The position numbers and the translations under genes are program-made. The notes beneath the pieces were generated by a model. It worked only from the letters and a program-made list of their open reading frames with translations. It was not told where the DNA came from and did no database searches. Below, one piece after another: positions 1 to 13,253 of a DNA stretch of 64,000 nt. Location of the stretch: positions 22,279,479-22,343,478 of the forward strand of contig NC_066509.1 of NCBI RefSeq assembly GCF_024679095.1, read 5' to 3'. Position 1 is the stretch's first letter, and every line of letters starts with the position of its first letter. Origin of the DNA: Eriocheir sinensis (lineage: Eukaryota > Arthropoda > Malacostraca > Decapoda > Varunidae).

Positions 1-238
1 AGCTACATTTCCCAGCAGGTGATTATGAAATTATAATTTGATGGCTTGTTTACCCTCTCAAAAAAATTGTACATTTACTCTAGTTATGTATTGTGGGCAT
101 GTGACTGTCATAGTAGATAATTACCGGTATTATAGAATTCCAAAATGCTGATGAGTCTGTATGTAAACAAGATCAAATCTGCCGATTAATACAAACAATG
201 AAATTATCATACTCAGAATCTTCCAAATGTGTCAACGT

Positions 239-1597
239 CTAGTCATCCTCATCAGAACCAATTTCTTCATCAGATGATGCAACCTGCATATCAGCTTCTG
301 CCTCTTCCTCGATTTCTTGTAGTTCTGATTCTTTTGGGATCAGACTGTCTGGGAGCTGCTCTCCATAAAACCAAATCAGTTTATACTCGCCGCCAAGTAA
401 TTCCCAACCATCTTCTTCTGTTGGATGCTGTTCAAGATGTTGTTGATCTGCAGCCGCCCACATCTTTGCAACGAATGATGCACGCTTTATGTGGGCACTG
501 ACTTCATCTTCACATGGTGCGAATCCACTGGCATCAATGCCGATCAAGTTGGAAAACAGACATTTTCCTCGCTTTGGTCCATAGACTATCATGAACTTCT
601 GAAACCTGACCTCGCCAAGGCTTTTGTTCTTGTTTGCACCATAGATATCTGCAGTGAAACTAAAGAGGGTGGCTTTGGTTGCATCAGAAACAAGTGCTTC
701 CCTTGTCATATTTGTGAAAGCATGCTGGTAGTCAGGTGTTTTCTCAAGCAGCTTGAATGGTCGTACTTTGCCTTTTTTTACAAAGGATGAAGTGTAATCT
801 GATCCAGTAAAGGCATGAAAAGCAGGTAAAGCTGCACAAAGCTCTGATCCAAGCTCAGAATGGATAGCAGTTAAACTTAAGTACCGGCGGCTATTCTTTG
901 CTGCTGTTCCAACATCCATCCAAAGTTTGCCCTTGAACTTGTTGCAGTGGTACAGGAGTATCACAGCTATGTCTGTGTCGGATGCTCTGACTACAATTTC
1001 GCTGCTGGCATTGTCACAAAATAATGAATGAAGACAGATTTTTGTGTCGGATTCTTCATGGTCATTGATTAAACTCTGAACAGCTGTGCGTTCTATCACT
1101 CCCTCCTGGACTTTAAAACGGTAGCATTCACCCGGGACATCTAGAATGACTTCATGGTGACCGAGAATGTCTACATAGCAGGGATCTTGCCATTCTTTGG
1201 CGAGAAACTGAGGCAGCTGCTTTTTGAATGATCTTGAGTTGAGAGCATCATTTAAATCTCTTGGAACTCGTCGCTGCTCAGGCCCAGTGATGACGAAAGT
1301 TCTGCAGTCAGCTCCTCTTCTGTTCCTTTCAGTGTCTTTTATGGATGGTTGTGGGTAGTCATCGAAGAGGATGTGGACTGACTTGGCTGGGGTTCGAAGG
1401 GATTGTAGAAGAATGCTCCTGGCGAGTCCCCCATAGGTTGGCGGCAGGTTTCCAGGCATGCTGTGCAGAAGAAACTGTCCATCTATTATGCAAGCATCGA
1501 TGGCTGTTGGTTTGCCATGATCTTTTACTCGGGCTTCCAAGATTCCAAACAATGCACTTTTATCTGTTTTGGCCATTACTTCATCTGGACTGGCCAT
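239..1597 (-). pseudogene. C-terminal XPG/FEN-like nuclease part of transposon protein, copy 1
   Basis: A 452-codon open segment. It carries the spaced acidic residues of the XPG/FEN (PIN-like) nuclease superfamily: an early Asp in CIIDGQFLLH, an Asp in HILFDDYPQ, HEESDTK, then RASDTDIAVILL, and finally FHAFTGSDYTSSF, which corresponds to the L-x-G-C-D-Y motif of FEN nucleases. The C-terminus is acidic (EEIGSDEDD). It aligns end to end with residues ~490-927 of the copy 2 protein. The frame is broken at its start: the continuing reading frame (VLQYPLTQY) lies one frame away near 1600. It would act in the nucleus during transposition if intact; here it is a relic. Confidence 0.75.
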
Positions 1598-1807
1598 AGT
1601 CAGTGGTACTGAGTAAGTGGATATTGCAGAACATGCTGCATATCAAGCTGCTTCTTGGTAGCAAGAACAAGGAGCCGACCAAACAGATTGCGTGTACCTA
1701 TGAGAGCCGCCACTTTATTGTTCCTCGCTCTGCGATTTTTTCCACATCCATCTTCAAAAGTCATAAATTTCTCCTTCTTGATGGGCCGCTCAGTTTTGGG
1801 GTCCTCT

Positions 1808-3147
1808 TTACATGACTGAATGAATTCCTGGTGTCTTTGTTTCCCTTTGGTAGGTACTCCCAGCAGGCTTTTCTTGATGTCTTCCTGGCAACCTTTCCAG
1901 TGCTGATGTTGTACAAAGTTTCTGGAGCAAGGTTTTCTTGGAAAGGATTATTGGTGTTGCAAATCTGTGTGATAATCTTCTGAAGGTCCGCATTATCCTC
2001 TCAATTCTTCTTGGGTGTAGTTCAGTTGCAATGTCTTCTTTTGTAATCAGTCCAGTCATTTCTAGTAGACTTGTGATGAATGAGGCTCTTGTGGCTTTCG
2101 TGACCATCCATCGCAATCTTGCCGAATAATCGTTCGTAAAGCTTGTGATTCCAGTCATCCGAGAAGCAGCATCTGCATTGATTGTCTGTTCCAGAGTCAG
2201 GTCAACTGGCATCCGACTGAAATCAGTATCTGTTATCCTAACACTGAAACACCCACTATTTAGAATGGCCTCAGCCCAGGATGGGTGTCATCAACATTTA
2301 GCAAATCCAGTTGGTACTTGGTCAGCCACCGTGAATAGTTGATGTGGCCAGTGGCGAAGAACAGATCAATGATTGGTGTCAGGGTGGAGATGAATAACCC
2401 CAGATCATTGGTCCGTATTGCTTTTTCTAGCCGGTGAAAATGTTGATGTAGCCGACGTACATCATCCAGAACTGTGCTGTGACTCCATGAACACCAGAGA
2501 GGGTTGCTTGTGTGAACTCATCATATTGCTTGGCACAATTCCTGAAGAGGTCTGTTCCGATGACTTGACTGAGGTCTTCCTCTGCTCCAGGGATTTCATT
2601 GGTTGGCACCTTTGACATCAAGGTCTGGATTCCTTCCCAATATAATTTTTCTGGAGAAATGCCTGGAAATGCAATACTTCAAATCCAAGTGCAAGGAGAG
2701 GGTGGATTCTTTGCATCTGTTGAAGTGCTTTCCAGATATCAGGCCATTCAAAGAACCATGAGCTATCACCTCAGTTTCTGTCAATATAGACATCCCTCCT
2801 GATTCTGCCACCAATTTTCCTATTGCCTTGAAAAATGCCATCTCAATGTGGAAGGCACCCATCATGATGAAGATAGTATCAAATCTTGGAGATTCAGTGG
2901 CCTGTATCTGCATAGCTGGTTTTGCAGCATTAAGGTCATACGTCACAACTCCATAATCCTGATGGCATTCTTCAGCACACTTCTGTGTTGTAACCAGGGT
3001 GTGACGAACAACTGACAAACTGGTGATTGGTTCTTTCAGGTTTGGCATGTAGCGGACCTCTTGTTTAGGAAGTTTATCCTTGTAAAACAGGGAGTTGAAG
3101 CCAACCCACATAGGAACAGCATCTGCATCAAGCGCATGGCTCATCAT
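1808..3147 (-). pseudogene. Central transposase-like part of transposon protein, copy 1
   Basis: Three open pieces (1808-2212, 2427-2621, 2596-3147) separated by frameshifts. They match copy 2 in order: VVTYDLNAAKPAMQIQ, FHIEMAFFKAIGKLVAESGG, GLISGKHFNRCK, then a stretch with GVHGVTAQFW, then VDLTLEQTINADAASRM with the GITSFTN segment following. The conserved YDL and FHxEMA blocks probably belong to the transposase core, but I cannot assign the catalytic triad from sequence alone. Segment 2212-2427 is readable only with frame changes. The number of breaks marks this copy as inactive. Confidence 0.7.
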
Positions 3148-4960
3148 CCAAACATAATCCAGATCTTTTGCTCGTCTTGTACTTTATCTTCTGGAAAGGC
3201 GAATACATCACTATTCGCGTAATGGAATCTTGTCATCTTGGGGACACCAAAATATGGTTCTATGGATCCATCAGACACAGTGAGAGACCGCTTCTTCTTG
3301 GTCTTCTTCACACCTGCTGTGCTTTTTCCAATTACATCATCACTTGCAGCTACTATGCTCTGGTCAGGACCAGAAGAAACAAGATTTTCAACTGGTATAT
3401 TCTGGTACAGTATACCCATGGTGTCATGAAGAGTGTCACTCCCAGATAGTGTCTGTGTCAGCTCATCAAAATTGTCGAAAGCCAGTCCCATAGGAAGCCC
3501 AGGTATTGTATCCTCAGGACAAGCTTTTTCTCTGCCCTTCAGTGCCTCGGCTGTGGCAGTTTCCAGTTCTTCTAGGCAACTATAGTTAACACAGTGTCCA
3601 AACCTGTTCATAACCTGCACCAACTTCTTGCTGCCTGTGATAGATTTGAGAGCCATTCCAAGGGTAATATGCTTTGGTGGTTTTGCTCTCCCTCTTTGCA
3701 CGATGTAAAGGGCATCTTGGCTGGAGGAATCAATCCGCCTCTGTACTCGCTTCCCACAATCCTCTGCAATTTTTCCAGTGTATAGCACACGGAAAAATAA
3801 CTTAACAGCTTCTGGTGTTGTGGTATCGCCATCCTCAGTTTGACAGTTTGACAGTTTGACTGTAAGAGCATTGGAATGATGGAAATAGAAGTACCGCCAG
3901 GGTTTCACCTTAGAATCATGTAGAGTTGGATTCTCAGGAAGATCTTTCCTAGGTGCATTCAACAGGTCTTTGCGGAGTTGAAGGGCAGCTTTGGTCAGGA
4001 TTCTTTCCTCAGACTCTGAGTAGTCAAAGGCTACTCGAACAGAATCATCAGCAATTTCAGAATTGTAAAGAATACTACCCAGCTTCCTACCTGCTGGACA
4101 TTGCACTTTGATTTTTGACCCAAACTTTCCTGTTAGGTTTCTTGAGAGACTAGACTTTTGCATCGGTGTCTCATCGGCACTGACACAGAAATCTACATAA
4201 CGGTCGTATAAAGAAGTCATTAATTCTGCTCGTTTCTCACCAATAACAACTTTCTCAACATAATAATGGATGTTTGTAATGGAAACTGCTGATTTCTGTT
4301 CATTGTCACTAGTCTTTGAAGAAATTCTTCCAGCTTTAAGAAGGTAAGCGCTCTTGCAAGAATGGTGGTACTTGTGTCCTTTGATACGAGGTCACCGCTA
4401 ATGACTTTCGATAGAACCTGCTGATCCTGCAGAAGTTTAGCAGCTTCTAGAATCCTTTCTGTCACTGTTAATACCATATTGTCACCGAGGTATTCAAAAG
4501 TCCCGTCCTTTTTCTTTTTCTTTCTGAATTGCAGAATATACATAGGGAGGTAGTAGATGAGCAGATACATTATCCTTCACTGTTGTGGTCGGAGTGGATG
4601 ACCGAAGGTGTGGTGAACACCTCTCGGCAGAAGGTGTTTTGGACTGTATTGCAGTGAAACTTTGATAACATGACACATGGTATCCTTCAGTCTCTGCAGG
4701 ATTCTCTGGTAACTGACAACTACATCATAGTACAATGATGTGCGAAATTGAGGTTTCTCACGCCTGCTTGTTGCAGCGGACTTAACAACAGACCAGGTTT
4801 TCTCATTAAACGACAGAACGTCAGTTCGAGGTTTCTTGGAGAGTTTCTTATCTTTGGATCTGTGGAGGATACACTCTGACCTGGGCGACATCAGTAATAG
4901 AAGGTGTAGGCTCCATTTCCAGTCTGAAATAAAAGGGGTAATCCTAAGAACTAGGTCCAC
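3144..4960 (-). pseudogene. N-terminal part of transposon protein, copy 1 (Cys-rich start and first transposase block)
   Basis: Open pieces at 3144-4220, 4220-4570, 4494-4676 and 4577-4960 together cover the N-terminal half that copy 2 lacks. Visible family blocks include SFNEKTWSVVKSAATSRRE, a CYQSFTAIQ piece from a Cys/His-rich region, LSRNLTGKFG, and GHCVNYSCLEELETATAEA followed by LAFDNFDELTQTLSG and LHDTMGILYQN. The Asp in FDNFD is a candidate catalytic acid (inference). The first block sits in three different frames, so at least two frameshifts are present upstream of 4220. Whether an intron or decay explains the 4220-4577 frame changes cannot be told here. Confidence 0.65.
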
Positions 4961-5132
4961 ACATAAGTTATCATTATGTCACTTTCCAAATCATGTTAAT
5001 GGGAATAAAGGGGAATTTTGAAATAGGGTTTTCTCCTACCTCCATGGTTATATCGAATGATATAAAAATTTTCTTATTCTTACACGACTAATTTAACCAC
5101 CTGCATACCCTGCTTGATTTTACCTTCAATCC

Positions 5133-5560
5133 AGTCTTAAGTGAGGTTTGCACCAAAGTCATCATATAAGAACTATCTATCCTTGATAAGTAAGGTCCAA
5201 AATATTATTTAACCAAGTTTCATACATGTACTTGAGAAGTGACTTCAACGCGTCATATGAAGCGCCACCTTTAGGTCGTTCTTAAATGAGCTTTGCACCA
5301 AATTTGTCACTTAAGAATGATTAATTCTTGATCTGTAGGTCCTGATAAACAATCCTACCAAGTTTCAGCAATGTACTCAACATGTGATTTAAATGTCACA
5401 GTACCGCCATCTTTAGGTCGTTCTTAAATGGACTTTGCACCAAATTAGGTATTTAAGAATGCCTTATCTGCAATCAGGCTGTAAAACCGAAACTTTTGAC
5501 ACTAATTTTATCAATGTACTCAAAAGTGTAATTTAAATTCATTTTTTTGGGGGGTTTCAA
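5133..5560. repeat. Subterminal tandem repeats of transposon copy 1 (three units, ~143 bp)
   Basis: Three related units start near 5137, 5282 and 5423. Each carries a TTAAGTGAGGTTTGCACCAAA-like core followed by an ACCAAGTTTC block and a GCGCCACCTTTAGGTCGTTC-like block. They lie just upstream of the coding part of copy 1. The same design, repeated subterminal blocks, is seen in the ends of the 21201-26310 element, although the sequences differ. Confidence 0.7.
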
Positions 5561-5739
5561 GAGCGCCCCCTATTAAACGCACCAAAATCAGAACTTAAGA
5601 ATCACCAAACGGTGGTCTCCTAGGGGTATACTAATGATTGCAACACCCAAACCTTTTGTACTTGAGATGTTATGTAAATCCCTGCTAGCTCCCGGACTAA
5701 TATGATTATCCCAGTTTTCATAGATACCTTGGAAGAAGT

Positions 5740-6060
5740 CCAATAAATTGGAAATTATGTTGTTGTCTTCAAGGAACCTAACGAGATTGTCTCTGATGAT
5801 ATTCTCGAGGATTTTTCCAGCCACTGAGGTCAAGCTGATTGGTTTGTAGTTTAGGGCCACGCTTTTGTCTCCCTTTTTGTAGATAGGTGTTACATTCGCT
5901 TGTTTCGAGTCTTTTGGGACTTTGTTTTGTTGTAGTGACAGATTGTAGATGGCGGTGAGTGGCTTGAGGATTTGCTGCTTGAGCTCCTTTAGCAGCCTGG
6001 GTGACAAGTCGTCGGGTCCGGTGGACTTGTTTGTCTCGAGGTTGTCTAGGAGAAGGAGTA
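5740..6060 (-). mobile_element. CR1-group LINE fragment, RT N-terminal part
   Basis: Reverse-strand translation gives NKSTGPDDLSPRLLKEL, then ANVTPIYKKGDKSVALNYKP and ISLTSVAGKILENIIRDNL. These are the opening reverse transcriptase blocks of CR1/L2-type LINEs. Homology stops near 5740 before the catalytic YxDD. It is a dead fragment of about 110 codons. The sequence from 5588 to 5740 stays open in the same frame but I do not recognise it. Confidence 0.8.
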
Positions 6061-6265
6061 GTGGTAGTAGTATTAGTAGAAGGAGGAGGAGGAAGGAGAG
6101 GAGAACGAGGAAGAGGAGGTGTTGTTGTTGTTGCTAACTCTATTTATCTATTTTGTTATTTTATCTATATCTATTGTTATGTTATCTATTATTTTGTTAT
6201 CTATTTCTTTAGTTTATCTATTCCATTTACTCATTATCATTATTGTTGTAGCTGTTGTAGTTAAT
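6061..6265. repeat. Low-complexity AGG/GTT and TTATCT-rich stretch
   Basis: A purine-rich AGG stretch (6061-6117), a short GTT run, and T-rich TATCTATT repeats. No coding signal is seen. Confidence 0.8.
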
Positions 6266-6402
6266 GATAGTGTTATTGTTTTTCTTTATTCAATCTGTTC
6301 CCTCCTCGTCGCGCCAGGTGGCCGCGCTGTGCCGGCGCCGGCGCTGCTAAATCTCAGGTGAGTCAAGACGTGTTTATTACCTGCGGGAATTATACACCTG
6401 GG

Positions 6403-7078
<676 letters not shown>

Positions 7079-7129
7079 CTCTTGGGAAAAGGTTGGTGCT
7101 TGCATAATATTATATTTACCAAAACATTC

Positions 7130-7690
7130 TCTCTCTCTCTCATTCAATCTTCGTTTTCCCTCTTCTGTTGTTCCTCTTCCTCTTCTTGTATATTTTCATC
7201 TTAGCTATATCTTTTTATCGCAGTCTCTCTTCTTACGTATCGTACTATCTTCCTCTTTTTCCTTTCCCTTTCCATTACTTTCTCTTTCTCTTTCTCTTCT
7301 TTCTGTCTATTTATCTATGTTCATTTATCTGTCTGTCTGTCTGTCTCTGTCTTTGTCGTATACGTCCTTCTGGCCCTTCCTCTTCCTTTCAGTCCCTTTT
7401 CTAGCCCTTTTCTTCCCCTTCATTCACTTTATTTTCCTATTTTCCCTGCTCCTCACTTCTTTTTCCTTCTCTCCCTTTCTCCCTCCCTTTCAGTCCTTTC
7501 TCCCATATTATTTCCCTTTCCTTCCTCCCTCCTATTCCTACTTGCCTTCCTTCCTTTCTCTTCCCTTCCCTTTGCTTTACTCTCCTTCCCTTCCCACGCC
7601 TCCCTTCCTCCCTTCCCTTTCCCTTCCCTTCCCTTCCCTTCCCTTCCCTTCCCTTACTCTCCCTTCTTTCTCTTCCTCTTCGTAAATAAA
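7130..7690. repeat. Polypyrimidine tract with CCCTT repeats
   Basis: C/T-rich on the forward strand throughout, with a CTTCC/CCCTT pentamer run near 7612-7655. Open frames here are compositional. Confidence 0.85.
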
Positions 7691-8478
<788 letters not shown>

Positions 8479-8649
8479 TGCACGTTTTTCTTTTTTCCTT
8501 CGTTCCACCTTATTTTTTTTTTTAATCTTTATTGCGTCAGGTAAGTTGAGGGAAAGGAAAGGAGTGTAATCTTGCCTGCAATCAGCGAGTCTCCGTGTTC
8601 CTCAGGTGTAAAGTGTTAGGAAAGTTTATCTCGCTCCCCGTTGATTCCA

Positions 8650-9387
8650 TTTGATGTGTTCTAAGTGTCTCCTCGTGCTCTTCCCGCCCTCTCTTTCCCC
8701 TCTTCCTCGTTCCTGTCCATGCCTTTTTTTCTTGCCTTGCATTTTTCCTCATTTTTTCCCGTCTCCCTCTCCTTCTCTCGATTCCTTCTTCCTTTCCTTC
8801 TCTCTTTTTTCCGCTCCAGTGTTCTGTCCTTCCAACTTTCCCCTCTCGATTTCTCCTTCTCCCCTCTCCCTTTCTCTTCCCCCCCTCTTTTTCCTTCCTC
8901 TTATTCCTTACCTCTTCTTCTCCTCTCTTGGTCCCTACTCTCTCCCATCCCTCTCTGTTTTCCTCTCTCCCTTATTCTCCTCGTTTTCACCTCTCGCCTC
9001 CCTCTCCTCTGCATACTTATTCCCCTTTCCTTTCTTTTTCCCCTTTGCTTATTTCCGCCCTCTCAATTTCCTCTTTCCCTCTCTCCCCTATTCTCCTCGT
9101 TTTCACCTCTCGCCTCCCTCTCCTCTATAGACTTATTCCCCTTTCCTGTCTTTTTCCCCTTTGGCTGTTTCCACCCTCTCACTTTCCCCTTTCCCTCTCC
9201 CTCTCTTTCCTTACTTTTCCCCTCAACCCTTTCATCTTTTTTCCCACTTTCCTTCCCTTCCCTCTCCTTCATTCCCAGTCTCTTTTTACTCCTCTTCCTC
9301 TCTCGTTCCCACTCGCTCCCTCTCCCTTTTTCTCATCCTCCTCTATTTCTCTCTCTCTTTTACCCTCTTTTTTTCCACTCCTTTCTC
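8650..9387. repeat. Polypyrimidine tract with a 116-bp tandem duplication
   Basis: Nearly pure C/T. Segments 8963-9078 and 9079-9194 are tandem copies with a 116-bp offset (shared core TTCTCCTCGTTTTCACCTCT), differing by a few substitutions. Long Ser/Pro/Leu/Phe open frames are compositional. Confidence 0.85.
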
Positions 9388-9530
9388 GCAGTGAATAGGT
9401 ACCAGGTATTAATCGGGGGTTGTGTCCCGTCTCCTGGGATCTGTTCCCTTCTCCTATAATTCCTTCCCCTTCTGTCTCTCTCCGGCATATGACCACAGAT
9501 GTTGCGCCGACTAAACGAAACTTTCCTTTC
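9388..9530 (+). mobile_element. SINE tail fragment (same family as 63745-64000)
   Basis: Begins GCAGTGAATAGGTACCAGG and contains TCCGGCATATGACCACAGA and TTGCGCCGACTAAACGAAAC. It matches the reverse complement of the body of the SINE at the right end of the window but lacks the tRNA-like head. Confidence 0.65.
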
Positions 9531-10799
9531 CAACCTCCTCCTCCTCCCCATTTTCTTCCGTCTCCTAGTTTCTTCACCATCGCCGCCCCCATACTGCCTT
9601 TTCTTAATCAAGGGTACAGCAAGAAGGGGAAGTGGGTTAGTGGGGGAGGTACAGGCGGGGAAGAAGGGGAGACAGCAGGGGCGTAGAGTTGTATAAGAGC
9701 ACGCCTTACTCTTCATCCTTAAGCTACACAACCGTCACGTCACTCCCTCTTGTCCAGTAGCAGGTGCAGCTGTAGCCGGCCTGTTGCCTACACCCCGCGA
9801 GCCCTGCCCTGACACACTCCCCTTGGCCATGTTCACCTCTGCAGGGCTCGTCCACAGCCGTACAAGCACAGTGCCGGTCTCTCTCCTCCCTTACTGACCC
9901 CTTTCGGCTCTTCTCTGCGGCTCCGAGGGTTGGCGCTGAACAGGAGGAGGAGGTTGTGATGGTTGTGTAGTGTGAGAATGGCGAGCAGTAAGTTATTATG
10001 AAGGAGGAACAGGAGGAAGAGGAGGTAATGAAGAAACTTGGATGAAGAAAAGGAGGAGAAAGAAGTAGTAAGGTGATAGTTGTGTAGTTTGAAGAGCAGC
10101 AAGCATGAAGGAGGAAAGAGAGGAGCTAAATGAGGAACCAGAATGAGGAAGAGGCGAGTGATAGCTAAATAGTTGGAAAAGGAGGAGGAGCAGCAGCAGA
10201 AAGATGAATACTTAGGAAGAACAGACACCAGAAGACCTGACGGTCTATGGGGAGGGTGTCTGTTTGCTACTACTTCTAATAGTAATATACGTGTGGTAGA
10301 ACAGGATAGATGAAGGCTGAAGGAGGTAATTAAGAAACAAGGAAGAGGAAGAGGTGAAGTGATAGTTACGTAGTTGAAGAGAGAAAAAGGGTTATTAGGG
10401 AGGGAGTGGGAGGAGGAAGTAATGATAGTTATGTAGTTGAAGAAAAAGAAAAAAAAGGAGGAGGAGAGGAGAAGAGAACAGTTGTCAGTCAAGAAGGGAA
10501 CCCGGCGTGTGAAGGCTGTGGGGACGGTGTGGAGGCAGCGGAGACACTTGTCGTTCAGGTGACGGTGAATGTCGTGCACTGTGGTTAAGTTAAGGCTGTG
10601 AATCTGTGTTGAGGCTCGGGAGCGATGTTTTCAGGGTCAGGATATGTTTCAATGTTAGTATCTGTGTGCATTGTTTACTTATATCCTAACCAGCCGAACT
10701 CGTTCCAGCCGTTCCTGTGGTCCACATCCACCCAACAGCTTCCTCTTCTGTACCTACATTAGGATAGTACATTTCCGTCTAATGCTCTTTTAGATCCGG

Positions 10800-11370
10800 A
10801 TCTGGATAAATAATGCGCAGGGCTCCTTCCAGGGGCATAACACGCATATTTTGTGTTGGCTGTGTCGGGGAGCTGGAGGTGCAGGGAGGGACGTGGATCA
10901 AGTGTAACTGTTAGTGTTGGTGTGTTGTGGTGACTAGTGAGTGTGTATTTGTTTTCTGAATGCGTCTATTGTACCGCAGTCTAAAATCTGTTGAAGGAGG
11001 CTTTTCCAGTCACGTATGGTGCATGGAAAGTACGAGTGCTTGTATGCGTCAGTGTTAGTGTGATATGTTTGGTATTTATGGGTGTGTTTGTTACGAGTAC
11101 GTTCACTGTTTGCCTTGTGTAGGTATGTGTGTGGATCAATGTCAATGTGAGTGTTAGTGATCTTGTACATAAGTGCAAGTCTGTGTGCTTGTCTGCGCAT
11201 GTGAAGAGATTCCATGTTTATCTGTTGTTTGATCCGTGTTGTGATTCCAGGCGTTCCAGTGTTATTATTTGTAATGAACCTTGCCGCCTTGGTGTTGATT
11301 TGTTCTACCCTATCAATGTGTCTGTGTGTGTAAGGATCCCACACCGAGGAGCAGTATTCCAGCTGCCATG
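10800..11370 (-). mobile_element. LINE fragment, RT C-terminal region
   Basis: An open frame of 136 codons (10934-11344). It starts with VWDPYTHRHIDRVEQINTKA and continues NMESLHMRRQAHRLALMYKI, ending with a DWKSLLQQI-type C-terminal block. These are the post-catalytic RT blocks of CR1/L2-type LINEs. It sits inside copy A of the long inverted duplication and is missing from copy B, which continues straight from CTTCCTCTTCTGTACCT to ATGTCGTTAATTACCTG. The exact ends were not resolved. Confidence 0.75.
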
Positions 11371-12611
11371 TCGTTAATTACCTGCGTATTCTCACCAGTT
11401 CAAATGATTCCACCTATTTTCAAGAGGTTCGTTTTCACATCCACCCATTAGCGTCCTCTTGGCATTCCGCCTATTGCTCATCCACCTTAGTAGTAGTTTG
11501 TCAGCTCGCCATGGATGGCATTCCTCCCCTGCTCCCCACCTGGTCCACATCTTGCGTTACACCTCCACATCCACCCACTAGCACCCTCTGATGTCACTCC
11601 ACTTGTGCAATGCCATTCCTTTCCTGCTTTGTATAATCCGCCAAGCCCTAACCTTAAAATTCCACCTCCACAATAATCATGTCCACCCATTCCACCTAAA
11701 ATTTATCTCCACCTAAAATTTATTAAAGCCTATTAAACGTTCAGTCCACCATTCCACTCGCGATCTTTCCTTAAACTCTTCCATCTGTTTTCTGCCATCC
11801 TTTGTCTCCTAGTGCACTAAAACCTTCCAGGTCCACCTCTCCCTTCAGTCTTGCCTCCACTCTTGGTGTTCCACTCCCCTATTGTTAGTATCCATTGTTA
11901 TATTATAGCTTACCTGTTTTTCCACTTGCCTTACCTAGCATATATTTTTCCCTATGCCATATTACATTGGCTGCATTTCTTCACCTGTTCCAGCCACACA
12001 CACACACGTTATATTTTCCCTATGCCATATTACATTGGCTGCATTTCTTCACCTGTTCCAGCCACACACGTCCTCACAATTTTTTTCCCATTTCTTATTA
12101 CAATATGAATAACTCAAATTTGACAAACTCTTCGTCGCCCATTTCCTGACCTTTTAATTTCCTTCCAGATCAGTTTAACACGTGCAGGCCAGCACAGCAC
12201 AAACCTGTCTCCACGTCCAGGCTAGTGCTGCTGCTGGAGTGAGGGCCATTAGGCTGGTGCTGTGCTCGGCACTGTCCTCACAGCCTCTGCCTCCAGGACT
12301 CCCCGGTGCATCGCTGGCCCTGGGCCACAGCCAAAGCCTCGCAGCAGAAGCACTGGTGCCCTGCAGGCTGCTTGGCCTGGGAGGACCAGCAGCAGCAGGC
12401 TGCCAATGCTGTGAAGATCAAGATAACCACCACCACCTTGCTGGTGTGTGTTGAGGCTTTGTTCCTTTTTCTTTACTATGCAAGGAAGAATATGTTGCTC
12501 GCTCTCAAGCATCAAGGTTGGTCAAATGCAAGAGAATACAGAGATTTTAGGGAAACATTTCCGGTGCTGCTCTGAAGTCATGACCATTTTCACTTCATTT
12601 CAAAGTGCTGC

Positions 12612-12913
<302 letters not shown>

Positions 12914-12939
12914 GAGGAGTAATGGGAGGACATCTAGCT

Positions 12940-13230
12940 CATAATATAACCAGGCAGCTTAGAAGTAATTCTAGGGGAGTAACAGAGGACGGGCTAAGAA
13001 TCTTTTATACTAACAGCAGGAGCCTCAGAAACAAGATAGACTTACTAAGGGGTGAAGCTTGTTTAGAAAATTTTGACATAATAGCGATCACTGAGACATG
13101 GATAGACACTGCTAATAGAAATTTTAGATCAGAATTTGAAATAACGGGTTATCAGATGTTTCACAAAGACAGAAGGGCAGAAAGGGAGGTGGAGTTGCGC
13201 TATATGTTAAAGACTCACTTAAATGTTTAG
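12940..13230 (+). pseudogene. CR1-like LINE endonuclease N-terminal part (frameshifted from the main ORF)
   Basis: Encodes FYTNSRSLRNKIDLL and FDIIAITETWID, the N-terminal APE endonuclease blocks including the catalytic Glu of TETW. After HKDRR the frame changes: the expected GRKGGGVALYVKDSL continuation is found in the next frame across 13170-13215 and runs into the long open frame at 13254. A one-base change is enough to explain the break. Confidence 0.85.
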
Positions 13231-13253
13231 TTAACAACTCAGTCAAAACTAAC

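Larger units (their letters stand above)
1..5580 (-). mobile_element. Academ-like DNA transposon, decayed copy 1 (left end outside window)
   Basis: The element is read on the reverse strand. Its 5' side holds subterminal tandem repeats (5133-5560) and a run ending in a GC-rich motif near 5570. Inside lies a broken coding region (239-4960) collinear with the 22039-24822 protein of copy 2. No inverted match to the right end is visible in bases 1-238, so the other terminus is probably outside the window. The superfamily name is an inference: a transposase-like region fused to an XPG/FEN-like nuclease is, to my knowledge, a feature of Academ elements. The exact right boundary is uncertain. Confidence 0.6.
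9388..12450 (+). repeat. Long inverted duplication, copy A
   Basis: This sequence is present in reverse complement at 61495-63872 (copy B). Shared landmarks in order: a SINE tail (9388-9530), the ATTAAGAAAAGGCAG region (~9600), a short open frame starting MAKGSVSGQG, a block encoding HRHLNDKCLRCLHTV on one strand, and a GC-rich block encoding SQQKHWCPAGC. Copy A carries an additional LINE fragment (about 10800-11365) absent from copy B, so that insertion post-dates the duplication. I do not know whether the unit is a dispersed repeat or a local segmental duplication. Confidence 0.85.

Noticed and set aside
8651..9459. Ser/Pro/Phe/Leu-rich frames resembling membrane proteins
   Set aside because: Pure polypyrimidine composition; several frames equally open.
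9833..10579. 248-codon reverse-strand frame
   Set aside because: GGA/CTC-rich low-complexity sequence inside the duplicated unit; the match in copy B is broken by frameshifts.
12182..12575. Ala/Gln-rich open frames as a gene
   Set aside because: Lie within the inverted duplication; overlapping frames are open on both strands and no splice or start context decides between them.
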